From positions 1 to 39,982 of the forward strand of contig QKCT01000001.1 of NCBI GenBank assembly GCA_003245625.1: DNA of 39,982 nucleotides, given 5' to 3'. This document shows positions 16,034 through 22,567 of the stretch, piece after piece. The position numbers and the translations under genes are program-made. The DNA comes from Bacillota bacterium. GTDB taxonomy: Bacteria; Bacillota_I; Bacilli_A; Izemoplasmatales; Hujiaoplasmataceae. Below the pieces are notes generated by a model. The model was not told where the DNA came from and did no database searches. It saw nothing but the letters and a program-made list of their open reading frames with translations. The stretch's first letter is position 1; each line of letters opens with the position of its first letter.

Positions 16034-16062
16034 TTTATAGTTAAAAAACATATTTATGTAAA
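16034..16062 (-). promoter_or_regulatory. promoter of the opp operon
   Basis: TTTACA, 17-bp spacer, TATAAA on the minus strand, about 105 bases before oppB. Confidence 0.7.
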
Positions 16063-16150
16063 AAATGTTAAGTTTTATAGAAATCTAATATATTCAAAGT
16101 ATTTTTTGTTACTGTGTTTAAAATGTGATAAATAGATATGTATATTTATA

Positions 16151-16179
16151 GCAAAAATAAAAAGCGCATCATGCGCTTT
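16151..16179 (-). terminator. terminator of the YdeI-like/DUF1801 operon
   Basis: AAAGCGCA pairs perfectly with TGCGCTTT around a three-base loop, followed by TTATTTTT on the minus strand. Confidence 0.88.
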
Positions 16180-16202
16180 CTAATATCTGTATGCGTTTTG
16201 GT

Positions 16203-16787
16203 TTAAAACGGATCGTTCAACCCTTTTCCAGCCAGAATTCTATTACGGTTGGATTCAACTCTAGAAATCCTAGTTTGAGATTGTTTTGCAGAAGAGATAA
16301 ATAAAATGTATGCACGTCTTCGACCCGGTGTCAATTGTTCAAAGGCTCGTTGAAAAGATGGGTCTTTTTCAAGGGCAGTTTCCAATTCTTCTGGCATCTC
16401 AACATGTTTCGTTTTCGATTCCACTATTTTACCTTCTTCTTCGGCAACCATTGCTTGGGTCAAGTAATCAAGCAGAAGTGATTTCTTTTCTAATACATCC
16501 TCTACGTTTTCAAAGCGTAATTGTCTTGCGACATTAGAATTTTCTCCTGGTTTGACTAATTTGTTTTCGGGATCTTGTAGCAAACAACCTTTGAAGAATA
16601 GAACCGCTAGATAACTTTTGAAATCCTGAATCATCGCAATATTATTGCCTTGGAATGTGTAACAAGGTTTCGTCCATTTCCATTCTTCTTCCATCCCTGT
16701 ACCGAGCAGAATATCACGAAGAATTAACAGTTCTTGTTTACGACTTTTTACGTTTTCCAAATACTCTGTGACCTTTTCATTTTTCAT
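16203..16787 (-). CDS. YdeI/OmpD-associated family protein (DUF1801 plus OmdA-like domain)
   Basis: 194 residues. The N-terminal half resembles DUF1801 (EEWKWTKPCYTFQGNNIAMIQDFKSYLAVLFFKGCLLQDPENKLVKPGENSNVARQLRF broken by no gap). The C-terminal half has the YdeI/OmdA signature ELETALEKDPSFQRAFEQLTPGRRR followed by ILFISSAKQSQTRISR. Members are small cytoplasmic proteins of unknown biochemistry. An upstream in-frame ATG at 16808 overlaps the end of the preceding gene and lacks a ribosome site; GGGAGA eight bases before 16787 selects that start. Second gene of an operon with another DUF1801 protein. Confidence 0.8.
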   Translation of the reverse strand: MKNEKVTEYLENVKSRKQELLILRDILLGTGMEEEWKWTKPCYTFQGNNIAMIQDFKSYLAVLFFKGCLLQDPENKLVKPGENSNVARQLRFENVEDVLEKKSLLLDYLTQAMVAEEEGKIVESKTKHVEMPEELETALEKDPSFQRAFEQLTPGRRRAYILFISSAKQSQTRISRVESNRNRILAGKGLNDPF

Positions 16788-16798
16788 TGGAATTCTCC

Positions 16799-17167
16799 CT
16801 ATTTCCAAAAACTATCGGAACCGGCTTTATCAAACATCTTAAACCGAATCATTTCTGAAATCAGTTCATAGTCGATTTCTTGATTCCATAAAATCCGAAA
16901 CAAATTGGATGTATGAGTATATCCACTAGACTGAATCCTCTCGGAAAACTCCTGAATTCCATAAGCCTCGGGTGATATCGCTATATGCTGTTTCGATACA
17001 CTAAACCCAATGATGAAAGTATCCCCTAATACAAACATCGGCTGATTCCATTTGATTACTGGTATTAAATCTTGATATTGATTCTGAATCCACTTCAGCA
17101 AAGATTTCATCTTTTCTCTATGTTCAAGATTTACAATGGAGTCTAAATATAATTTGAATTGTTCCAT
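16799..17167 (-). CDS. DUF1801 protein (YdhG/Fra-like putative iron chaperone)
   Basis: 122 residues of a single DUF1801 domain: LKWIQNQYQDLIPVIKWNQPMFVLGDTFIIGFSVSKQHIAISPEAYG-type pattern with the central strand KWNQPMF and a closing IRFKMFDK helix. B. subtilis YdhG (Fra) of this family is described as a frataxin-like intracellular iron chaperone; whether this one binds iron cannot be seen. It has AGGAAGGG eight bases upstream and a good promoter. The next gene starts 11 bases after its stop, so the two DUF1801-type proteins are made together. Confidence 0.75.
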   Translation of the reverse strand: MEQFKLYLDSIVNLEHREKMKSLLKWIQNQYQDLIPVIKWNQPMFVLGDTFIIGFSVSKQHIAISPEAYGIQEFSERIQSSGYTHTSNLFRILWNQEIDYELISEMIRFKMFDKAGSDSFWK

Positions 17168-17203
17168 AACGTACCCTTCCTGAGTTCGTCTTAATCTACT
17201 GTT

Positions 17204-17232
17204 ATTATAGCATTGGTTTTATATCCATCCAA
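17204..17232 (-). promoter_or_regulatory. promoter of the DUF1801 operon
   Basis: TTGGAT, 17-bp spacer, TATAAT on the minus strand, about 37 bases before the start codon. Confidence 0.65.
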
Positions 17233-17237
17233 ATGAA

Positions 17238-17266
17238 ACGATAAAAAAAGATGGTATTAGCCATCT
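17238..17266 (-). terminator. terminator of the YbaK-like gene, overlapping its stop codon
   Basis: AGATGG pairs with CCATCT around a six-base loop, followed by TTTTTTTATCG on the minus strand. The first arm begins within the TAG stop. Confidence 0.8.
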
Positions 17267-17744
17267 AAAGTACGGATATTACAGTTGCTTTCGTCATATC
17301 CAATAAAATCTGCGGAGTTAATTGAAATACTGCATGAGGAGTCCCTGCTGCCGCCCAGATAACATCAAATTGCAATAGATCCTCATCCATAAAAGTTCTA
17401 ACCGGTTTGCTATGAGCAATTGGGGGTATTCCTCCAATCGCATATCCAGTATGCAACAGAACAAAATCAGCGTCTGCTTTTCCTAGGTTTTCGCCAACAG
17501 CTTGTTTGACAGATTTCTCGTTCACACGATTCGAACCACTCGCAATAATCAAAATTGGTTCGTTCGAAGACTTACCACGAAAGATAAGTGATTTTGCGAT
17601 CTGTCCTAGGCTACAACCAATGGCATTTGCCGCATCAATTGAAGTTCTAGTCGATTCATCAAACTCTATTACCCTAAGTTCATATCCATACGTTTCTAAT
17701 GCATCTTGGACTCTTTTTGCAGACTGCTTTTTTAGTTGTCTCAT
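17265..17744 (-). CDS. YbaK/ProX-type aminoacyl-tRNA deacylase
   Basis: 159 residues of the YbaK/EbsC/INS superfamily, which hydrolyses mischarged aminoacyl-tRNAs in trans. Recognisable are the catalytic-lysine motif GQIAKSLIFRG, the glycine-rich GYAIGGIPPIAH and WAAAGTPHAVFQLTP. The GGIPP and AAGTPHAVF motifs match the single-domain YbaK branch; which tRNA it edits (Cys-tRNA-Pro, Ala-tRNA-Pro or other) cannot be set from motifs alone. CGGAGG lies before the start. Monocistronic between two terminators. Confidence 0.88.
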   Translation of the reverse strand: MRQLKKQSAKRVQDALETYGYELRVIEFDESTRTSIDAANAIGCSLGQIAKSLIFRGKSSNEPILIIASGSNRVNEKSVKQAVGENLGKADADFVLLHTGYAIGGIPPIAHSKPVRTFMDEDLLQFDVIWAAAGTPHAVFQLTPQILLDMTKATVISVL

Positions 17745-17770
17745 GATAATTTCCTCCGAATATTGTTAGC

Positions 17771-17776
17771 ATTATA
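17771..17776 (-). promoter_or_regulatory. -10 element of the YbaK-like gene
   Basis: TATAAT on the minus strand, 27 bases before the start codon; the -35 region falls in the T-tract of the preceding terminator and is poor. Confidence 0.4.
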
Positions 17777-17780
17777 ACAC

Positions 17781-17820
17781 AACAAACAAAAAAAGTTTAC
17801 TTCTTTTCAGAAATAAACTT
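17781..17820 (-). terminator. terminator of the malic enzyme-membrane protein-MazG operon
   Basis: AAGTTTATTTC pairs with GAAGTAAACTT (two mismatches) around a loop of TGAAAA, followed by TTTTTTTG on the minus strand. Confidence 0.8.
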
Positions 17821-17829
17821 CAATCTTAT

Positions 17830-18141
17830 TTATTGGTTCGAACTGATTGTTTGATTCGCAGCAAATCTCGATTCGTATTTGCGTAAACTTTGCTTCAAAC
17901 AAACCTCTAAATCGCAATCGGTTTGATTTGCAATACAAATCAAGGAAAAGAAAACATCACCGAGTTCTTCCTTCCAATTTTGGGTTACAGCAAAATCTGC
18001 TTTCCCATAGTCCGTTGCCTTCAGTAATTCCTTCGAAAGTTCTCCGAATTCAGAAGCAAAATCAAGCAAACGGTCTTTCAGCGGAGCAAATAAATCTTTT
18101 TCAATCATAAATTGTTGAACGGTATCTTGAAGTTTTTTCAC
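17830..18141 (-). CDS. MazG-like nucleotide pyrophosphohydrolase
   Basis: 103 residues, single all-alpha NTP-PPase domain. The metal-binding ExxE and ExxD motifs are seen as SEFGELSKE (residues ~29-37) and EELGDVFFSL. Such short proteins cleave (d)NTPs to monophosphates, often as house-cleaning enzymes. GTG start with AAAGGAGGTG upstream. It lies 16 bases after the membrane protein gene, third in an operon with malic enzyme. Confidence 0.85.
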   Translation of the reverse strand: MKKLQDTVQQFMIEKDLFAPLKDRLLDFASEFGELSKELLKATDYGKADFAVTQNWKEELGDVFFSLICIANQTDCDLEVCLKQSLRKYESRFAANQTISSNQ

Positions 18142-18157
18142 GATACACCTCCTTTAA

Positions 18158-18907
18158 CTAAATGACTCCAAGAGGAATGAGAGTCAGTAATAATAACGCA
18201 ACGATTCCCCATACGATAAGTAGGAATCTTTTTTTGGTTTCTGGTTTTGCATCATAGATTAAGAATGCAGCCAGGAAGAACGGAATATAGGTTGTTACGA
18301 ACACAGGAATTGCTCCCCACCAAGAATAAGTCCAAATAAATGCTGGTGTTCCCGCCAAGAAAATTTCAAATATACTGAAAAACGCAGCATTTAGAATGGC
18401 AAAGAAAACGCGGTTGTTCATCCCTAAAATCTTCATTTTCGGATCTTCTGGCAACAATTTTGACATCGCTAACCCTGCAATTGCGAACATCATAGATAAT
18501 TCCCATGACACCCCAATTAAGATAATAAACGATGTACTCTCTGGCGAAACAGTCCAAAGCGCATATCCGGTTGTAGATTGAATAATAGCATTTCCAATTT
18601 CATATAACCAGTGAACACCATAAAGTGCTAGTGCAGCGGATACTCCATTAAAATTCTTATTCTTTATTTCAGAAAATAAAACGTAGACAACTATCGCAAA
18701 TAATGCAATAAAAGTCCATTGAAAATTGTCCGTATTTCGGATGGATTGATTTGCCAAATCAGCAAAAGACTGATTGCTAGCATTTCCCCAAAATACAAAT
18801 GCACTGGAATCCTTTGCTAAGAGAGACAGTAAAAATTCTAGCAAACAGATTGCGGCGATTAAAATCACAACTGGGTAAGCTTGTTTCCATTTTATATTAT
18901 TCATCAT
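18158..18907 (-). CDS. polytopic membrane protein of unknown function
   Basis: 249 residues with about seven membrane segments. The first follows a short N-terminus (YPVVILIAAICLLEFLLSLLA). An extracytoplasmic stretch near residues 35-60 is rich in Asn, Ser and Gln. Motifs noted: ALYGVHWLYEIGNAI in TM3, GVSWELSMMFAIAGLAMS in TM4, and FIWTYSWWGAIPVFVTTYIPFFLAAFLIYD near the end. I do not recognise the family. AAGGAG lies six bases before the first of two consecutive ATGs. It is the middle gene of an operon between malic enzyme and the MazG-like protein, with no terminator between them. Confidence 0.7.
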   Translation of the reverse strand: MMNNIKWKQAYPVVILIAAICLLEFLLSLLAKDSSAFVFWGNASNQSFADLANQSIRNTDNFQWTFIALFAIVVYVLFSEIKNKNFNGVSAALALYGVHWLYEIGNAIIQSTTGYALWTVSPESTSFIILIGVSWELSMMFAIAGLAMSKLLPEDPKMKILGMNNRVFFAILNAAFFSIFEIFLAGTPAFIWTYSWWGAIPVFVTTYIPFFLAAFLIYDAKPETKKRFLLIVWGIVALLLLTLIPLGVI

Positions 18908-18942
18908 CGTGTTCTCCTTTTATCATCGATGTTGTAAAAACC

Positions 18943-20094
18943 TTATTTTGCAAGTGTCTTTATCGCTTTAACAATTGCTTCAGTTACACGAGAATCAAAG
19001 ATATCAGGGATAATATGCTGCTCATGTAACTCTGCATCAGAAATGATATCACTAATCGCGGTTGCAGCAGCGATTTTCATCTCCATTGTGATGTTCGAAA
19101 CTCTTGTTTCCAAAGCACCTTTGAAGATACCGGGAAAGACTAAGGCATTATTGATTTGATTTGGTTCATTAGAAAGACCAGCACCATAGACTCTTGCACC
19201 AGCATGGATTGCTTTCTCGCGACTGATTTCAGGTGTAGGATTTGCCATCGCAAATACGATTGCATCGGAATTCATAGAGCGAATCATCGCTTCCGAAACA
19301 ATATTTCCGGCGCTGACACCAATAAAAACATCTGCTCCTTCCAAAGCCTCTAAAAGCGTTCCTTTGCAGCCAGTAGGATTCGTTTTTTCTGCGAGTTCTT
19401 TTTGGAAAGGGTTCAAGTTCGGATCCCCTCCAAACAATATGCCTTGTTTATCACAAATAATCAGGTTTTTGGCACCTATCTCTAACAGCAATTTAGCGAT
19501 AGCTACCCCTGCACTTCCAGCCCCATTGATAACAATTTGAACAGATTTGATATTTTTCTTTACTAGACGTAAAGCGTTTTTTAATGCAGCATAACAAGCA
19601 ATCGCTGTTCCATGTTGATCATCGTGGAATACTGGAATAGAAAGACGTTTCTTCAACTCTTCTTCTATCTCAAAGCATCTTGGAGCACTGATATCTTCTA
19701 AATTGATCCCGCCAAAAGTTGGGGCAATACGTTCAATGGTTTCAATGATTTCTTTGGCATCTTTTGTATTAAGTACAATCGGTATTGCATTGATTCCAGC
19801 AAACTCTTTAAACAACACACATTTTCCTTCCATCACAGGTAGTGCGGCAAGTGGCCCGATATCTCCAAGACCCAGTACCGCTGTCCCATCACTAATAACT
19901 GCGACTAAATTATTTTTAGATGTAAGTTGATATACGAGTGTTGGATCTTCTTTGATTGCCATGCAGCTTTCCGCTACACCTGGTGTATAAACAAGTGCTA
20001 AATCCGATTTCGACTGCACCTTGACTTTGCTTTTGATTTCGATTTTTCCATTCCATTCTTGATGGAGTTGAAGTGATTTTTCTTTGATATCCAT
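18943..20094 (-). CDS. NAD(P)-dependent malic enzyme (decarboxylating malate dehydrogenase)
   Basis: 383 residues, the short bacterial form without the phosphotransacetylase-like C-terminal domain. It converts malate to pyruvate and CO2 with NAD(P)H. Visible are the malate-binding VYTPGVAESC, the catalytic loop VISDGTAVLGLGDIGPLAALPVMEGK (broken here as known motif), the metal-binding PRCFEIEEEL and FHDDQHGTAI, and the Rossmann motif GAGSAGVAIAKLL. Cofactor preference is not evident. First gene of a three-gene operon with an extended -10 promoter. Confidence 0.93.
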   Translation of the reverse strand: MDIKEKSLQLHQEWNGKIEIKSKVKVQSKSDLALVYTPGVAESCMAIKEDPTLVYQLTSKNNLVAVISDGTAVLGLGDIGPLAALPVMEGKCVLFKEFAGINAIPIVLNTKDAKEIIETIERIAPTFGGINLEDISAPRCFEIEEELKKRLSIPVFHDDQHGTAIACYAALKNALRLVKKNIKSVQIVINGAGSAGVAIAKLLLEIGAKNLIICDKQGILFGGDPNLNPFQKELAEKTNPTGCKGTLLEALEGADVFIGVSAGNIVSEAMIRSMNSDAIVFAMANPTPEISREKAIHAGARVYGAGLSNEPNQINNALVFPGIFKGALETRVSNITMEMKIAAATAISDIISDAELHEQHIIPDIFDSRVTEAIVKAIKTLAK

Positions 20095-20136
20095 GATTCC
20101 TCTACACTTTCATTGTTCTCTGAAATTTGTAGTTTC

Positions 20137-20145
20137 ATTATATCA
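20137..20145 (-). promoter_or_regulatory. extended -10 promoter of the malic enzyme operon
   Basis: TGATATAAT on the minus strand, about 43 bases before the start codon. The same TATGATATAATG sequence recurs before glf and before the response regulator gene. Confidence 0.6.
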
Positions 20146-20202
20146 TAATCTGAGGCGCAAAAAAGAGGGATTTCAAGATTATTGAAAGTTTTTAGTAGGG
20201 GT

Positions 20203-20239
20203 CAAATAAAAAGAATCGCTTGAAAATTTCAAACGATTC
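20203..20239 (-). terminator. terminator of glf
   Basis: GAATCGTTTGAA pairs with TTCAAGCGATTC (one G-U) around a three-base loop, followed by TTTTTATTTG on the minus strand. Confidence 0.9.
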
Positions 20240-20258
20240 CTGTCTTTTTCATCTATGA

Positions 20259-21368
20259 TTATGGATTGAGTTCTTGTCTTGCAAGTTGCATTGCCTGTTC
20301 GATTGCTTGATCCATATTGTAGTATTTATATTCTCCCAAACGCCCGCCAAATAGCACCGTTGGAATAGTTCGAGATAAAGTATAGTACTTCTCATACAGC
20401 TCGTTATTTCGTTGATTGTTGATTGGATAATATGGTGGAAGGTCCTTTTCATATGCTAATGGATATTCTTTGGTAATGACTGTTTTCGTCTGATTAGGTT
20501 TGGGATTAAAGAATTTATGTTCGATGATTCTTGTATATGGAATATTTCGTTCTGTATAATTTATGACAGCATTCCCTTGAAAATTTTCGATATCGAGAAC
20601 TTCCGTTATGAAATCCAAACTCCGATATTCTAAATAGCCGTAACAAAAACCAAAGTATTGATCGATAGGTCCTGTAAATACAATTTTCTCTGCCATTTGG
20701 TCATAGTATTCTTTTTGATCGAAGTAGTTTGCATTTAGTTGAAGATCAATTCCTTCTAGCATAGATTGAATTAAATTTGTATATCCTTCGATTGGGATTC
20801 CTTGATATTTATCATTGAAATAATTATTATTATAGGTAAAACGCACTGGGAGACGTTTGATAATGAATGCTGGTAAATCCTTTGCATCAACCCCCCATTG
20901 CTTTTCGGTATAACCTTTAATTAGTATTTCATAAATATCTTTTCCAACCATACTGATTGCTTGTTCTTCTAAATTCTCGGGTTTGGTGCTAGTGGAATTT
21001 TTAGTCTGTTCCATAATAATTTTTTTGGCCTGCTCTGGAGTAGTAACATCCCACATTTTACTAAAGGTATTCATGTTAAATGGAAGATTATATACTTTGT
21101 CTTTATAGATTGCCATAGGAGAATTAATAAAAGAATTAAATCGGGCAAAGCGATTCACAAAACTCCAAACCTCTTCACTGCTCGTATGAAAAATATGTGC
21201 ACCAAAGCGATGAACATCGATGTTTTCGATCGTTTGAGTGAATGACAAACCACCGACAAAATCATTTTTGTCAATAACAAGGCATTTCTTTTCATTTTCT
21301 TGCATGATTTTGGCAAATGTCGCTCCAAAGAAACCGGCACCTACGACCAAATAATCATATTGTCTCAT
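20259..21368 (-). CDS. glf: UDP-galactopyranose mutase
   Basis: 369 residues, full length for Glf. It interconverts UDP-galactopyranose and UDP-galactofuranose using reduced FAD, supplying Galf for surface glycans. N-terminal FAD-binding YLVVGAGFFGATFA, then GGLSFTQ, then the family signature HRFGAHIFHTS. Further on TEKQWGVDAKDLP, substrate-contact FNPKPNQTKTVITKEYP, and the C-terminal LFGGRLGEYKYYNMDQAI. It lies downstream of a GT2 gene but has its own promoter and terminator. It suggests galactofuranose in the cell-surface polysaccharide or glycolipid. Confidence 0.95.
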   Translation of the reverse strand: MRQYDYLVVGAGFFGATFAKIMQENEKKCLVIDKNDFVGGLSFTQTIENIDVHRFGAHIFHTSSEEVWSFVNRFARFNSFINSPMAIYKDKVYNLPFNMNTFSKMWDVTTPEQAKKIIMEQTKNSTSTKPENLEEQAISMVGKDIYEILIKGYTEKQWGVDAKDLPAFIIKRLPVRFTYNNNYFNDKYQGIPIEGYTNLIQSMLEGIDLQLNANYFDQKEYYDQMAEKIVFTGPIDQYFGFCYGYLEYRSLDFITEVLDIENFQGNAVINYTERNIPYTRIIEHKFFNPKPNQTKTVITKEYPLAYEKDLPPYYPINNQRNNELYEKYYTLSRTIPTVLFGGRLGEYKYYNMDQAIEQAMQLARQELNP

Positions 21369-21408
21369 AATCGTTCCTTTTGGAAAATCAATTGGATTTC
21401 CTCATTTC

Positions 21409-21417
21409 ATTATATCA
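21409..21417 (-). promoter_or_regulatory. extended -10 promoter of glf
   Basis: TGATATAAT on the minus strand about 40 bases before the glf start; no clear -35. Confidence 0.55.
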
Positions 21418-21428
21418 TAGAGTCTTGT

Positions 21429-21459
21429 TAGAAATAAAACCGAAACAATTTGCTTCGGT
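21429..21459 (-). terminator. terminator after the GT2 gene
   Basis: ACCGAAGC pairs with GTTTCGGT (one G-U) around a five-base loop, followed by TTTATTTC on the minus strand. An additional AGAAAGC/GCTTTCT hairpin lies between it and the stop codon. Confidence 0.7.
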
Positions 21460-21540
21460 CTTATTCCATTGGCAAGTATATATCTCTAATCCTTCTAGAA
21501 AGCCACACGGCGAAATATAGCTTTCTTGTACCTGCAAAAA

Positions 21541-22566
21541 TTATCCGAGTCTTAATCTTCTTCTCAAATATTTATAACCTGATACCATGACAATTCCACG
21601 AAGTTTCCAAGGAATGTAATTAACCAAAGTCGGTGCGGAACGGAAACGAAGTTTCCAATATAGTTGCTCATCAATTTCTTTGATGGATCTCCACATTTCA
21701 TTCAAAGCGTCTTTTCGCTCTTTTTCATTTCTTGAAACAGTGAAAAGAATCGTAATAATCATGATTGCTCCAAGGCAATGGAACATATATTTTCGAAGTC
21801 TTTTCTCCATGCTCATGATTTCAAGATAGGTATAAGCTTGAACCATTTCCATCATCACACGAATTTGCTGTTCGTAACGGTCTTTAAACATGTTGATATT
21901 TACGGATTGGTCTTCTCTACCGATATAATAATGGTAGAGATTTATGTTCATATAGTACATCTTCTCCATCATAGGAAGTGGAATATAAGCGAAGATGTTA
22001 TCCACATAGAATGTATGGTTAGGAAGATGAAGATTGCTTTTTTTCAATTTTTTTGTTCGGTAAGTAAGGGAATGCATTAAAAGCACTTGGGGGCCATAAA
22101 AGTTCTTAATTTCACGCCAAGAGAAGAAAACATCTTGCTTGAATTTCTTCACGAACGTGCGGACAAAGAATTTCTTTAATGAGACTTTATCATAGATGAA
22201 ATTGGTAATATATAAATCTGGTAATGTATTGTTTTGATAATGTTCTTTTATGGTTGATAGAAATTGTCGAAACGCCTTTTCATTTAACCAATCATCTGAA
22301 TCGACAACCTTGAAAAACAATCCTGTTGCATATTCCAGTCCACAATTGATTGCGGATCCGTGTCCTCCGTTCTCTTTGGAAATCACTTTTACAATATGAG
22401 GATACAGTATTGCATATTCATTCGCAATTCCTTCCGTATTATCCTTTGATCCATCGTTAACAACGAGGATTTCGACATCGTTGCCTCCAATAACCAAAGT
22501 ATCGAGACAACGCCTCAAATAGTCCTCAGAATTGTAACTGGGTACTGTCAATGTTAGTAATTTCAT
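21541..22566 (-). CDS. family 2 glycosyltransferase
   Basis: 341 residues. The GT-A domain covers residues ~1-220: LTVPSYNSEDYLRRCLDTL, ILVVNDGSKDNT, ENGGHGSAINCGLEYATG and the metal-binding VVDSDDWLN. The C-terminal third is basic, with amphipathic helices, ending in a GYKYLRRRLRLG tail suited to membrane association. It transfers a sugar from a nucleotide donor to an unknown acceptor, probably a glycolipid or polysaccharide. It starts one base after the GH3 stop with GGAGAAAAG across the junction, so the two are translated as a unit. Confidence 0.9.
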   Translation of the reverse strand: MKLLTLTVPSYNSEDYLRRCLDTLVIGGNDVEILVVNDGSKDNTEGIANEYAILYPHIVKVISKENGGHGSAINCGLEYATGLFFKVVDSDDWLNEKAFRQFLSTIKEHYQNNTLPDLYITNFIYDKVSLKKFFVRTFVKKFKQDVFFSWREIKNFYGPQVLLMHSLTYRTKKLKKSNLHLPNHTFYVDNIFAYIPLPMMEKMYYMNINLYHYYIGREDQSVNINMFKDRYEQQIRVMMEMVQAYTYLEIMSMEKRLRKYMFHCLGAIMIITILFTVSRNEKERKDALNEMWRSIKEIDEQLYWKLRFRSAPTLVNYIPWKLRGIVMVSGYKYLRRRLRLG

Positions 22567-22567
22567 G

